From assembly GCA_934085585.1 (NCBI GenBank), contig CAKOHI010000001.1, positions 1 to 64,000 on the forward strand: a stretch of 64,000 bases of DNA, given 5' to 3'. Below the pieces are notes generated by a model. The model did not search any database. It was not told the origin of the DNA and saw nothing but the letters and a program-made list of their open reading frames with translations. The translations under genes were made by a program, and so were the position numbers. Positions 9,216 through 18,009 of the stretch are shown here, piece by piece (positions within the stretch are counted from its first letter, which is position 1; every line of letters starts with the position of its first letter). This DNA is from an uncultured Bacilli bacterium (GTDB taxonomy: Bacteria; Bacillota_I; Bacilli_A; RF39; UBA660).

Positions 9216-11313
9216 CTGTTTCTCCTTTTACTAATTCAAAATCTATTATACCTTGATTTTTATTAGCATTGGTTACAACAATTCTTACTTTATCTCCGAT
9301 ACGATATTTTTTCCTTTTGTCATTACTTATTAATGATAATAGTTCAGGAACATATGTGAAAAATCCATCCAGGGTACTTATATGAACAAGACCTTCGATT
9401 AAATTATTAAGTTCTACGAATAAACCAAAGTTGGTAACACCACTTATGATACCTTCATATTCTTCACCAATATGACTTTCCATATATTCAGCCATTTTCA
9501 TATCAAGAACATCTCTTTCAGCTTCAATAGCATTAACTTCTGTTTCACTAGAGTGATCAGCTACATCTATTAAATATTTTGCATTAAAATTGACAGTTTC
9601 TAAGTCAATTCTCTTTTCAAAAAGATATGTTCTTAAAAGTCTATGAACTGTAAGGTCTGGAAATCTTCTTATCGGACTAGTAAAATGTGTATAATTTTTA
9701 CTAGCTAGACCAAAATGTCCGATGTTATTTGTACTATAAATTGCTTTTTTCATACTGCGTAAAAGCATGTCAGAAAGAATTATAAATTCATCTTTATCAC
9801 GTAATTCATTTAAAATACTTTGCATTGTTAATGGTGATATCTTTTTCATATTAGTATGAATTTGATAACCCATTTGTTTAATTAAATTACTAAAATCTTC
9901 AATTTTTTCAGCGTTTGGTAAATCATGAACACGATAAATGAATGGTAAATCCATATTACTTATGTGAGTTGCCACTGTTTCATTTGCAGCGATCATAAAG
10001 TCTTCGATAAGTTTTTCACCAGTTCCTTGAACTCTTTTTACTATATCAATCGCTTTGCCATTTTCATCTTGAATTACTTTTGCTTCGTCAATACCAAAAT
10101 CTATATAACCACGTAATGTTTTTTCTCTTCTTAAAATTTTGGATAGTTCGTGCATTAGTTTTAATGTGTCAACAAATTCTTCATATCCTTCAGGAACTTC
10201 ATTTAAATCTAAAATCTTATTAACATTTTTGTAAGTCATTTGTTTTCTAGATTTAATAAATGATTGAAATATGTCGTAAGATTTTACTTTTCCAGATCCA
10301 TCAATAGTCATTTCACAACTGATTGTTAATCTCACTACTTCTGGATTTAAGGAACAAATACCATTTGATAATTGATGAGGAATCATTGGAATAACAGTAT
10401 CTGCTAAATAACTTGATGTTCCTCGGGAAAAGGCACTTTCATATAATTCTGTTCCAACTTTTACATAATATGATACATCTGCAATATGAACACCAAGGTG
10501 ATAATTGTTACCATCAAAACTTACACTTATGGCATCGTCAATATCTTTAGTATCATCTCCATCTATTGTAAATATCATTTCATTTGTTAAATCTTTACGA
10601 CCAATTAAATCATTTTCACAAACTTCATCAGGTATGTTTTTAAGTTCTTGTTTTACTGCTTCGCTAAATTCTGTTTCGATACAGTGTTTAGCTGCAATTG
10701 TTAAAATGTCAACTCCAGGATCATTTTTATGCCCAATTATTTTTTCTACTTTACCTAAAAATGTTCTATTTCCAATTTCTTTAATAATTGAAACTATTAC
10801 TTTATGTCCTTCAACACAGCCTTTCATGCTTTCTTTAGTAAGTTTAACAGCGATATTTAATTTTTCATCATCAGGCCTAAAAACTAATGTTTTTTTATCT
10901 TTTACCATTTCCCCAACAACTGTTTTTAAATCTCTTTTTAATATATTTCTTATATATCCTTCTGGTTCTGGATCATTAAGTCTAGTTTTAATTTCTACTT
11001 CAACAAAATCTCCGTTTATAGCTCCGTTTAAATCATTACTATGAACAAATATATCTTCTGGTTCACATTCTACAAAACCATTGCCACTTTTATTAATTTT
11101 TAATTTTCCTACTTTTAATGATTTTGTATTATTTAGTAACATATATTCTCTATTTTTTGACATATGCAAAACACCTTCACTAACTAATTCGTGAAGGGTA
11201 TTTTCTAACTCATTTACCCCATTTAAATCTGTTAAATGAAGTTTATTATTTATTTCATTTATACTTTGGCCTTTTGTTTCGTCTTTTAATACTTCTACAA
11301 TTTTTTCCTTCAT
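9199..11313 (-). CDS. rnr: Ribonuclease R
   Basis: About 704 residues: an N-terminal winged-helix segment, cold-shock domains (about 70-220), the RNB catalytic domain containing I-D-G-D-D-T-K-D-I-D-D-A, and a C-terminal S1 domain (G-I-S-G-V-T-N-F-G-L-F-V-E). RNase R is a processive 3'-5' exonuclease that degrades structured RNA and works with tmRNA/SmpB. The start is placed at 11313, where AAGGAT precedes ATG; an upstream ATG at 11340 has no site. It is encoded with smpB downstream. Confidence 0.96.
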   Translation of the reverse strand: MKEKIVEVLKDETKGQSINEINNKLHLTDLNGVNELENTLHELVSEGVLHMSKNREYMLLNNTKSLKVGKLKINKSGNGFVECEPEDIFVHSNDLNGAINGDFVEVEIKTRLNDPEPEGYIRNILKRDLKTVVGEMVKDKKTLVFRPDDEKLNIAVKLTKESMKGCVEGHKVIVSIIKEIGNRTFLGKVEKIIGHKNDPGVDILTIAAKHCIETEFSEAVKQELKNIPDEVCENDLIGRKDLTNEMIFTIDGDDTKDIDDAISVSFDGNNYHLGVHIADVSYYVKVGTELYESAFSRGTSSYLADTVIPMIPHQLSNGICSLNPEVVRLTISCEMTIDGSGKVKSYDIFQSFIKSRKQMTYKNVNKILDLNEVPEGYEEFVDTLKLMHELSKILRREKTLRGYIDFGIDEAKVIQDENGKAIDIVKRVQGTGEKLIEDFMIAANETVATHISNMDLPFIYRVHDLPNAEKIEDFSNLIKQMGYQIHTNMKKISPLTMQSILNELRDKDEFIILSDMLLRSMKKAIYSTNNIGHFGLASKNYTHFTSPIRRFPDLTVHRLLRTYLFEKRIDLETVNFNAKYLIDVADHSSETEVNAIEAERDVLDMKMAEYMESHIGEEYEGIISGVTNFGLFVELNNLIEGLVHISTLDGFFTYVPELLSLISNDKRKKYRIGDKVRIVVTNANKNQGIIDFELVKGETDGNSK

Positions 11314-11318
11314 ATTTT

Positions 11319-11675
11319 CTATCCTTCTTTGTGTGTACATATCATTTTATTATCTTTCCAAGATATTTCTATATAGCTCTTTGTATCATCACTAATTTTT
11401 TTCTTCGTCAAAGGATTTTTTAAATCTTTGTTAATATAACCTCGATCAATTAATTTTTCGTATTTTACTTTACATAAATACTCGAACCCATTGCAAATTT
11501 CTTCGGTATAGTTTTCATCTTTAGCTAATTGGCAAGCATAATTTTCTAATTTTTTATGATATTCATCCATTTGTTTTGATTTTATACCACCAAAAATCAG
11601 AATAATTGCCAAGAAAATTGTAATGGCTATAATTAATATTAGTAATATTGTTAACACCCTTTTTTTATTCTTCAT
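11319..11675 (-). CDS. Membrane-anchored pilin-like paralog lacking the prepilin signal
   Basis: About 118 residues. It has one hydrophobic N-terminal helix (about 7-30) after M-K-N-K-K-R. The soluble part aligns with the neighbouring pilin: Y-x-x-x-x-E-x-x-A-C-x-x-A, then L-x-x-x-G-x-I-x-K-x-L-K-N-P, D-T, and a final C. The G-F-T-L-I-E prepilin-peptidase site is replaced by R-V-L-T-I-L, so processing like a pilin is not expected. Start choice between GTG 11684 and ATG 11675 is uncertain. Function unknown; it looks like a diverged duplicate. Confidence 0.75.
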   Translation of the reverse strand: MKNKKRVLTILLILIIAITIFLAIILIFGGIKSKQMDEYHKKLENYACQLAKDENYTEEICNGFEYLCKVKYEKLIDRGYINKDLKNPLTKKKISDDTKSYIEISWKDNKMICTHKEG

Positions 11676-11712
11676 AATTATCACATATAAAGTATAACAT
11701 ATTTATTCTTAT

Positions 11713-12069
11713 TTAACTAGTCTTTATTTTACAACTTTTTTCATTATTAGCTAAAGAAAAGTTAATTTCCACACCTTTTATATCGGTATCTTCTGTTACT
11801 AACTTGTTACTTGATGGATTTTTTAAATTTTTACTAATTAATCCAGCGGTTAATAAAGTATCAATATTTACTATTTTAGATTCATTAAGATTATTTATTT
11901 CTGCATAAACACATGCGGCTTTTTCAATTGTTTCATAATAATCTTTTAATTTTTTATCATCTTCATTTTTAAATACCTTACTCATGCTTACTCCGACTGT
12001 TACAGATATTGCTGCAACTAGGGCGATAACTACTAAAATTTCAATTAATGTAAATCCTTTTTTTTCCAT
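11713..12069 (-). CDS. Type IV pilin-like (prepilin N-methylation) protein
   Basis: 118 residues. The start at 12069 has a strong AAGGAG. The N-terminus M-E-K-K-G-F-T-L-I-E-I-L-V-V-I-A-L is a class III prepilin signal: cleavage after Gly5, methylated Phe, Glu at +5. A hydrophobic helix follows (6-29), then a short domain with two cysteines, one near residue 47 and one near the C-terminus, that could form a disulfide. Such proteins form competence pseudopili or short type IV pili. No prepilin peptidase or assembly ATPase is in the window, so its partners lie elsewhere. Confidence 0.88.
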   Translation of the reverse strand: MEKKGFTLIEILVVIALVAAISVTVGVSMSKVFKNEDDKKLKDYYETIEKAACVYAEINNLNESKIVNIDTLLTAGLISKNLKNPSSNKLVTEDTDIKGVEINFSLANNEKSCKIKTS

Positions 12070-12300
12070 TTTCTTCTCCTTAATATTTTCTAAATAAATT
12101 ATACTATATAAATTTATAAATTGCATTATTTTTAATAAATTTAAAAGAAGCATTATTTTTGCTTCTTACTAATTATGTTAGACTTTCAACTTCACCATTG
12201 TTTTCATATTTATAAATGTTAAAATAAAAACTGATAAAATTGGTTCTTCGAAATCTGGTGGGGAGTAAAAATTGAATAAAGTCAATTAAAACCTAAATAT

Positions 12301-12342
12301 AACAAGTATTTTAACCATTCATTTTAAAATGCTTGTTTTTTA
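12301..12342 (+). terminator. Hairpin inside the ISL3 element end
   Basis: AACAAGTATTTTA pairs with TAAAATGCTTGTT (one G-U) followed by TTTTTT on the plus strand. It would stop transcription entering the element from the left side. Confidence 0.6.
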
Positions 12343-12374
12343 TTGCTGATACACCTTTATTTTTATATTTTTTT

Positions 12375-13150
12375 AATTCTTACTTTTTTAGTTTTTTTAA
12401 TCTTTTCATATTTTTATTATTTAAAATATATAATAATCTAAGTCTAAAAAAAACAAAATCTTTATATCCAAATCCTACTCTTTTAATCACTTTTATTTTA
12501 TTATTTAATCCGTCTGTAAATCCGTTTGAAAATCTTTTATTAATTACATATATATTCTAACCAATTTTCTATTGTATTTGCTGCCTCGTTCATTTCTTCT
12601 ATGTTTTGTTCTCTTACTAAAGCTATCCAGTTAATTAATTGATTTTTTATATTCTCATATGTAGCGTGATGTGTTATGTCTAGAAACAATTCTTTTAATT
12701 GATATGACATTTTTAATTCTTCATCAATATCAAGCATACTTTCTCTTAAGCTAACGTTCTTTTTATTCTTTAAGTATTCTATATTCTTTACTATTATAAC
12801 CATAATTATCTTGCAACCTAATTCTGACTTTATCTAGCGCATCCATTATATATCTGGTATAATGAAATGGGTCAACCGCATACTTTGCTTTGGGAAACAT
12901 TATTGTGGTGACTATTCGGTATGATTCATACATTTCTGATATGACATACTCAACTGAATGCCTATTTTCACAATATGTAAAATATTGTATTAGGTATTCT
13001 TTTTTTCTATTTGAAAGTACATCCAACGTTTTTTATGTATTGGGTCATTTAATACAAATGCATATTTTCCTTCTTTTGTATCTGCTTTAAATTCATCAAA
13101 TGATATAACTCCTTCATCTAACCCCATGATTTTTCTTAGCTCAATCACTA
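12375..13150 (-). pseudogene. ISL3 transposase fragments (frameshifted, N-terminus missing)
   Basis: Three pieces in different frames line up as one transposase. The first holds F-D-E-F-K-A-D-T-K-E-G-K-Y. The second (12763-13026) holds Y-x-x-x-R-x-x-S-V-E-Y-V, F-P-K-A-K-Y-A-V-D-P-F-H-Y-T-R and the catalytic-region D. The third (12540-12803) continues to N-W-L-E-Y-I, then past a stop to F-S-N-G-F-T-D-G-L-N-N-K-I-K-V-I-K-R. About 180 N-terminal residues, including the zinc-binding part, are absent. Not functional. Confidence 0.85.
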
Positions 13151-13318
13151 AAAAATTTCACCTCTTTCTATATTCATTATCACATATAAAAAGAGATGAT
13201 TAAATACTTTCATCATCTCCCCATCAGTTTTCGAAGTTTTTCTATAAAAACTCCCCACTACTTTTCGAAGAGCCGATAAATTAGTATTATCATCTCCTTA
13301 ATAGAATTTGAAAAGTTA

Positions 13319-13537
13319 TTATTTTAAGAATAATATTAAAGATATAACAAAGAATAATATTCCTAGTATCATTGTAATTCTTGTTATTACTAGTTCTAGT
13401 CCTCTTTCTTTTTGGTGCATAAACAAATTATCATTTCCACCAGTTATTATTCCACCGGCATCACTAGCTTTGTTCCCTTGTAAAAGAACTATAGCTATAA
13501 GTAATACAGATATTATAAGTAATATATTTTCTAACAT
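13319..13537 (-). CDS. secG: Preprotein translocase subunit SecG
   Basis: 72 residues with two transmembrane helices (about 3-22 and 50-70) joined by a loop with L-L-Q-G-N-K-A-S-D-A-G-G-I-I-T-G-G, the SecG signature. SecG supports SecYEG/SecA protein export. In Bacillus it is followed by rnr and smpB; here the same order holds, but an ISL3 remnant and two pilin-like genes intervene. Confidence 0.94.
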   Translation of the reverse strand: MLENILLIISVLLIAIVLLQGNKASDAGGIITGGNDNLFMHQKERGLELVITRITMILGILFFVISLILFLK

Positions 13538-13592
13538 TTTAACACATCCGTTTCATTAATAATCTATCACAAGTTTATGAACTTTGCAATAA

Positions 13593-15527
13593 TTATTTAT
13601 CTTCTTCCTTTGTTTTTCTAGTTTTTTTCTTTGTTTCTTTGACTTCTTCAGTTTTTTCTTCCTTTTCGATTTCATCGATTGGTTTTATTTCTCCAGTTTC
13701 TACGATTGATTCAATTTGTTCTTTTGTGATTGTTTCATATTTCATTAGTGCATCGCTTAATGCAAATATTAAATCTTTATTATCACCGATAATTTTTTTA
13801 GCTTTTTCATAACAATCTTCGATTATCTTACGAACTTGTTCATCTATTTCTAAAGCTACTTGATCTGAGAAGTCTCTTGATTTTGCATAATCTCTTCCTA
13901 GGAAGACATTTTCACTCTTTTCTTCATATTGAACTGGGCCTAAGTCACTCATTCCGTATTCAGTTACCATACTTCTTGCAATACGTGTTGCTTTTTTGAA
14001 GTCATCGCTAGCTCCGGTTGAAATTTCATTTAAGAACATTTCTTCACTTACACGTCCACCAAGTAGACCTGTGATTTGAGCAAGTAGTTCATCTTTAGTC
14101 ATAACGGCAATTTTTTCTTCTTTTGGAAGCATCATTGTATATCCACCTGCCATACCACGTGGTATGATTGTAATTTTATGAACTTCTTGAGCATCTTCTA
14201 GTTTAATACCAATAACAGCATGTCCGGCTTCATGAATTGAAACAAGTTTCTTTTCTTTATCTGTTATTTTTCTAGTTGTTTTAGCCGGCCCAAGTAAAAC
14301 TCTGTCTGTTGCCTCATCTATTTCATCCATCGTAATAGCATTTTTGTTACGACGAACTGTTAATAATGCAGCTTCATTTAGTAAGTTTTCTAGATCAGCT
14401 CCAGAAAATCCTGGTGTACGTAAACTTAAATTATTTAAATTAACGTCTTTTCCTAATGTTTTATTTTTAGCATGAACTTTTAAAATTTGTTCACGTTCAT
14501 TAGCATCTGGAAGACTAACTGTTACTTGTCTATCAAAACGTCCTGGACGAAGTAATGCTGGATCTAATACATCTGGTCTATTTGTAGCAGCTATAATTAT
14601 AATTCCTTCATTTTCTCCGAAACCGTCCATTTCAGTTAATAATTGGTTAAGTGTTTGTTCTCTTTCATCATGTCCACCACCAAGGCCTGTTCCTCTTTGA
14701 CGGCCTACAGCATCAATTTCATCTATAAAAATTAGGCATGGAGCATTTCTTTTAGCTTCTTTGAACATATCACGTACACGAGAAGCTCCGACACCTACGA
14801 ATAATTCTACGAAATCTGAACCACTTATAAAGAAGAATGGTACATTAGCTTCTCCAGCAATTGCTTTTGCAAGTAACGTTTTACCTGTTCCTGGAGGGCC
14901 TACTAATAAAACCCCTTTAGGAATTCTAGCACCCATTTTTTCAAACTTTTTAGGATTCTTTAAGAAATCTATTAATTCTTCAACTTCTTCTTTTTCTTCT
15001 TTTAAACCAGCTACATCTTTGAAACTCTTTTTGTCATTGTCATTGCTTAAACGAGCTTTACTTTTTCCAAAATCCATGGAATTCTTATTTGAATTAGCTA
15101 GTTTAGTAAATAAAATGTACATAACCACTACCATCAAAACTAATGGCAATACATTTACTAGTATATATAAGAAAACACTTTCTCCTGGATCTGAATTTGT
15201 ATCATATTCTTTTACTTCATTTGTTTTAATTAATGCTAAAACTGTATCAAGTTCACTTCCAACAACTTTAGATTCAAAACTTTCAGTTTTCTTGTAACCA
15301 TCTAATTTACCTGTGATTACATAAATACTTTCATTACTTTTCGGAGTTACAGTTACTTCGGTTACATTATTTTCTTTTAGTTCTGTTATTAACTCTCCGG
15401 TTTTTAATTCATGAACTTTTGTACCTTGCATATTTAAGGCAAATAACACTAGTGCTATTACACCTGCTAAAACTAAATATGGTAAAAGGTTTTTAAAATT
15501 GTCATTTTTATTTGTTTTTACATTCAT
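13593..15527 (-). CDS. ftsH: ATP-dependent zinc metalloprotease FtsH
   Basis: 644 residues: two membrane helices (about 14-33 and 118-140) around a small external domain, an AAA+ ATPase with Walker A G-P-P-G-T-G-K-T (about 210) and Walker B F-I-D-E-I-D, the second-region-of-homology R-P-G-R-F-D-R, and a metalloprotease domain with H-E-A-G-H. It degrades membrane and misfolded proteins. The C-terminus is a Lys/Glu-rich tail. AGGTGA precedes the ATG. It follows tilS by nine bases, as in Bacillus, but hprT, which usually lies between them, is missing. Confidence 0.97.
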   Translation of the reverse strand: MNVKTNKNDNFKNLLPYLVLAGVIALVLFALNMQGTKVHELKTGELITELKENNVTEVTVTPKSNESIYVITGKLDGYKKTESFESKVVGSELDTVLALIKTNEVKEYDTNSDPGESVFLYILVNVLPLVLMVVVMYILFTKLANSNKNSMDFGKSKARLSNDNDKKSFKDVAGLKEEKEEVEELIDFLKNPKKFEKMGARIPKGVLLVGPPGTGKTLLAKAIAGEANVPFFFISGSDFVELFVGVGASRVRDMFKEAKRNAPCLIFIDEIDAVGRQRGTGLGGGHDEREQTLNQLLTEMDGFGENEGIIIIAATNRPDVLDPALLRPGRFDRQVTVSLPDANEREQILKVHAKNKTLGKDVNLNNLSLRTPGFSGADLENLLNEAALLTVRRNKNAITMDEIDEATDRVLLGPAKTTRKITDKEKKLVSIHEAGHAVIGIKLEDAQEVHKITIIPRGMAGGYTMMLPKEEKIAVMTKDELLAQITGLLGGRVSEEMFLNEISTGASDDFKKATRIARSMVTEYGMSDLGPVQYEEKSENVFLGRDYAKSRDFSDQVALEIDEQVRKIIEDCYEKAKKIIGDNKDLIFALSDALMKYETITKEQIESIVETGEIKPIDEIEKEEKTEEVKETKKKTRKTKEEDK

Positions 15528-15536
15528 TTATTAATT

Positions 15537-16844
15537 TCACCTTGCCTTACATCTAATTATTATATCATATTTTTCTGATTTGTCTTTAGAAAATTGTGAT
15601 TTTTTTATATTTGGTACCCATAAAACTGTATTATTGGTGTCAACTAGAAGTGGATATGTACTTCTTTTGTCTTTAGGTACTTTACTATTTATAAAAATAT
15701 CACTAATTTTTTTGCTTCCATTTAGGTTTTTTACAATCATTTTATCTCCGGGCATCATCGCTCTTAACTTTAATGGTAATTTAATTTCTTTACTATTTAA
15801 TAAAATACATGAATTTGAATTATCTATATCTTTATTATTATAGTAAAATTTAAAATCATCTAGAACAATGTCTTTATCTAAAATTATTTCTTCAAATATT
15901 TCTGTCTTTTTTTTCTTTAAATAAATATTGCCATAACTGTTAATACCTTGATAGTTATTATTTAAATCTATAGTCTTATTATTTTGTTTATAAAGTTTTA
16001 ATAAATTATTCATTTGTTCATCAGATATATCAAAATAATCATAGTTTTGAACCTTTTTTACTAAAACTTCAAGACACTTTCTTTTAATAAATAAGCTTTC
16101 ATTTTTTAAATTGTTAATAACTATCTTGTTATCCACAATAAAATTATTATTACTAATATAAGTATTAACAAAATTATCATATTCTATTAACTCTTTAGAA
16201 AATTTTAAATATTTTTCATGCACTTTTGGATTTTCTTTTTTTAAAAAAGGTAATATTATATGTCTATATCGATTCCTTGTATGCTCTAGTTCTTCATTTG
16301 TTTTATCGATAGCATATAAAACGTTTTCATTATTTAGATAATTCATTATATCTTTTTTTGTAACATACAAAAGTGGCCTTAATATTTTTTCATTATTATA
16401 TATAGCTATTTCTTTAATTCCTATATAACCATTTAGGTTGCTTCCCCTGGTTAATCTCATTAGAATTGTTTCAATTAAATCATCTCCATGGTGTGCTGTT
16501 AATAAAATGTTAGTATTATATTTTGTTAACAGTTCAGAAAAGAAATTATATCTTCTTTTTCGAGCATCACTTTCTGTAAAATTCGATGTTAAGTACTCAT
16601 TTATTTCTAATAATTCAAAGTTCAAATTATTTTTTTGGGCATATTCTTTAACCATGACTTCCTCAGAATCACTTTCTTTACGTAACTTATGATTAACATG
16701 GGCAACAACTATTTTTAAATTTAATTCCTCTTTTAATTTTGTTAATAAGTCTAAAAGACACATAGAGTCTGGGCCACCACTACAAGCTACAACTACAGTT
16801 TCATTTCTTAAATTATTTTTTAAAAATTCAATAACCTTTTTCAT
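15537..16844 (-). CDS. tilS: tRNA(Ile)-lysidine synthase
   Basis: 435 residues. The PP-loop S-G-G-P-D-S-M is at about 20-26, followed by a nucleotide-binding domain with H-H-G-D-D and R-x-T-R-G-S, and a C-terminal substrate-binding domain. TilS converts the wobble cytidine of tRNA-Ile(CAU) to lysidine so that it reads AUA, a codon used heavily in this AT-rich genome. The ATG overlaps the prfB stop by four bases and has AAAGGAG, so translation is coupled to prfB. Confidence 0.95.
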   Translation of the reverse strand: MKKVIEFLKNNLRNETVVVACSGGPDSMCLLDLLTKLKEELNLKIVVAHVNHKLRKESDSEEVMVKEYAQKNNLNFELLEINEYLTSNFTESDARKRRYNFFSELLTKYNTNILLTAHHGDDLIETILMRLTRGSNLNGYIGIKEIAIYNNEKILRPLLYVTKKDIMNYLNNENVLYAIDKTNEELEHTRNRYRHIILPFLKKENPKVHEKYLKFSKELIEYDNFVNTYISNNNFIVDNKIVINNLKNESLFIKRKCLEVLVKKVQNYDYFDISDEQMNNLLKLYKQNNKTIDLNNNYQGINSYGNIYLKKKKTEIFEEIILDKDIVLDDFKFYYNNKDIDNSNSCILLNSKEIKLPLKLRAMMPGDKMIVKNLNGSKKISDIFINSKVPKDKRSTYPLLVDTNNTVLWVPNIKKSQFSKDKSEKYDIIIRCKAR

Positions 16845-17924
16845 CGTAACTCCTTTAAATTATATACTAGCATTTCTTTAATATTTCCATCAAGTATTTT
16901 TTCTGGTTCATTACTTTGATAATTACTTCGATGATCTTTAACCATTTTATAAGGTTCTAATATATAACTTCTTATTTGACTTCCAAAATTTATACTTGAA
17001 GCTTCACCTTTTATAGCATTAATTCTTGCTTCTTCCTTTTCTAATTCTATCATGTATAATTTATTTTTTAATATTTTCATTGCTTGATCTTTGTTATTTA
17101 ATTGACTTCTTTCATTTTGACAAGTTACCACAGTTTTTGTTGGTAAATGTGTTATACGTACTGCACTATTGCTGGTATTTACTGATTGTCCTCCGGCCCC
17201 GCTTGAATGATATACATCAATTTTTAAATCTTCTTCTTTAATGTCAATATTAATTTCTTTTTTTATTTCAGGCATAATGCTTACAGATGCAAAGGATGTA
17301 TGACGTCTTGCACCAGAATCAAAGGGAGATATCCTAACTAAACGATGAACCCCATTTTCTTTTTTTAAGTACCCATATGCAAAGTCTCCATTTATTTTTA
17401 GAGTAATACTTTTTATTCCAGCTTCTTCACCTTTTTGTTCATCTATAACTTCCCATTTATATCCTTCTTTTTCACAAAACCTTTCATACATTCTAGCAAG
17501 CATACTTGCCCAATCACAAGATTCTGTTCCTCCGGCTCCAGGATGAATTTCTAAATAAGCATTTAAAATGTCAAATTCTCCACTTAAAGTAACAGTTGTT
17601 TCTAATTCACTTATTTCTTCATTTAATGTTATTAACTCATCACTTATCAACATTAAAATTTCATTTTCATCAGTTGTTAATAATTCTAAACTATCATTAA
17701 TTTTTGTTGTTAAGTTATTGTATAATGCTACTTCTTTTTTTAAGTTTGCTAAATTTTTGTTAATTTCGTTGGCTTTATCAATATTTTGCCAAAAATTTTC
17801 TTTTTTTTGTTCTTCTTCAAGAGATTTTATTTGTGCTTCTTTTTTTGATAAGTCAAAGATACCTCCCTAAAGATGTTAGTTTTTCTTTATATTCTTTTAA
17901 TTTTGTTAATAGTTCTTCTTTCAT
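16841..17924 (-). CDS. prfB: Peptide chain release factor 2, programmed +1 frameshift
   Basis: RF2 terminates translation at UAA and UGA. The gene starts at ATG 17924 (AAAGGA upstream). Codons 1-23 run in one frame to an in-frame TGA (17855-17853), and codons from GAC (17854) to the stop run in the +1 frame, giving 360 residues. The G-G-Q motif (S-G-A-G-G-Q-S-V-N), which triggers hydrolysis, and the S-P-F recognition motif (R-I-S-P-F-D-S-G) are present. An ORF caller starting at 17653 would lose about 90 residues. It heads a prfB-tilS-ftsH cluster rather than following secA as in Bacillus. Confidence 0.97.
17852..17868 (-). promoter_or_regulatory. RF2 autoregulatory frameshift site
   Basis: The minus strand reads AGGGAGGTATCTTTGAC. 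An internal Shine-Dalgarno AGGGAGG sits just before CTT TGA C. Low RF2 makes ribosomes pause at UGA and slip +1 from CUU, restoring synthesis. This is the classical bacterial prfB arrangement. Confidence 0.96.
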
Positions 17925-17981
17925 AGAATTTTCCTTTCGAACCTTATTTTATCATAAAATTTATTAAAAAACTAGTATATT

Positions 17982-18002
17982 AAAACCCAGCAAATTACTG
18001 GG
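17982..18002 (-). terminator. Intrinsic terminator
   Basis: Minus-strand stem CCCAG/CTGGG followed by TTTT, eight bases past the stop of the surface-protein gene. Confidence 0.8.
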
Positions 18003-18009
18003 CTATATT

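Larger units (their letters stand above)
12242..13274 (-). mobile_element. ISL3-family insertion sequence, degenerate
   Basis: The ends are imperfect inverted repeats: GGTTCTTCGAAATCTGGTGG (12242) and, on the other strand, GGCTCTTCGAAAAGTAGTGG (ending 13274), both continuing GGAGT. This GGnTCTTCG...GGGGnGT form is typical of ISL3 ends. Flanks read ataaaatt and gataaatt, possibly a decayed 8-bp target duplication. At about 1.03 kb it is some 400 bases shorter than a usual ISL3 element. It separates secG from the pilin-rnr-smpB genes. Confidence 0.85.

Noticed and set aside
16841..17653. Short RF2 starting at ATG 17653
   Set aside because: The frameshift site and the conserved N-terminal domain upstream show that the gene starts at 17924.
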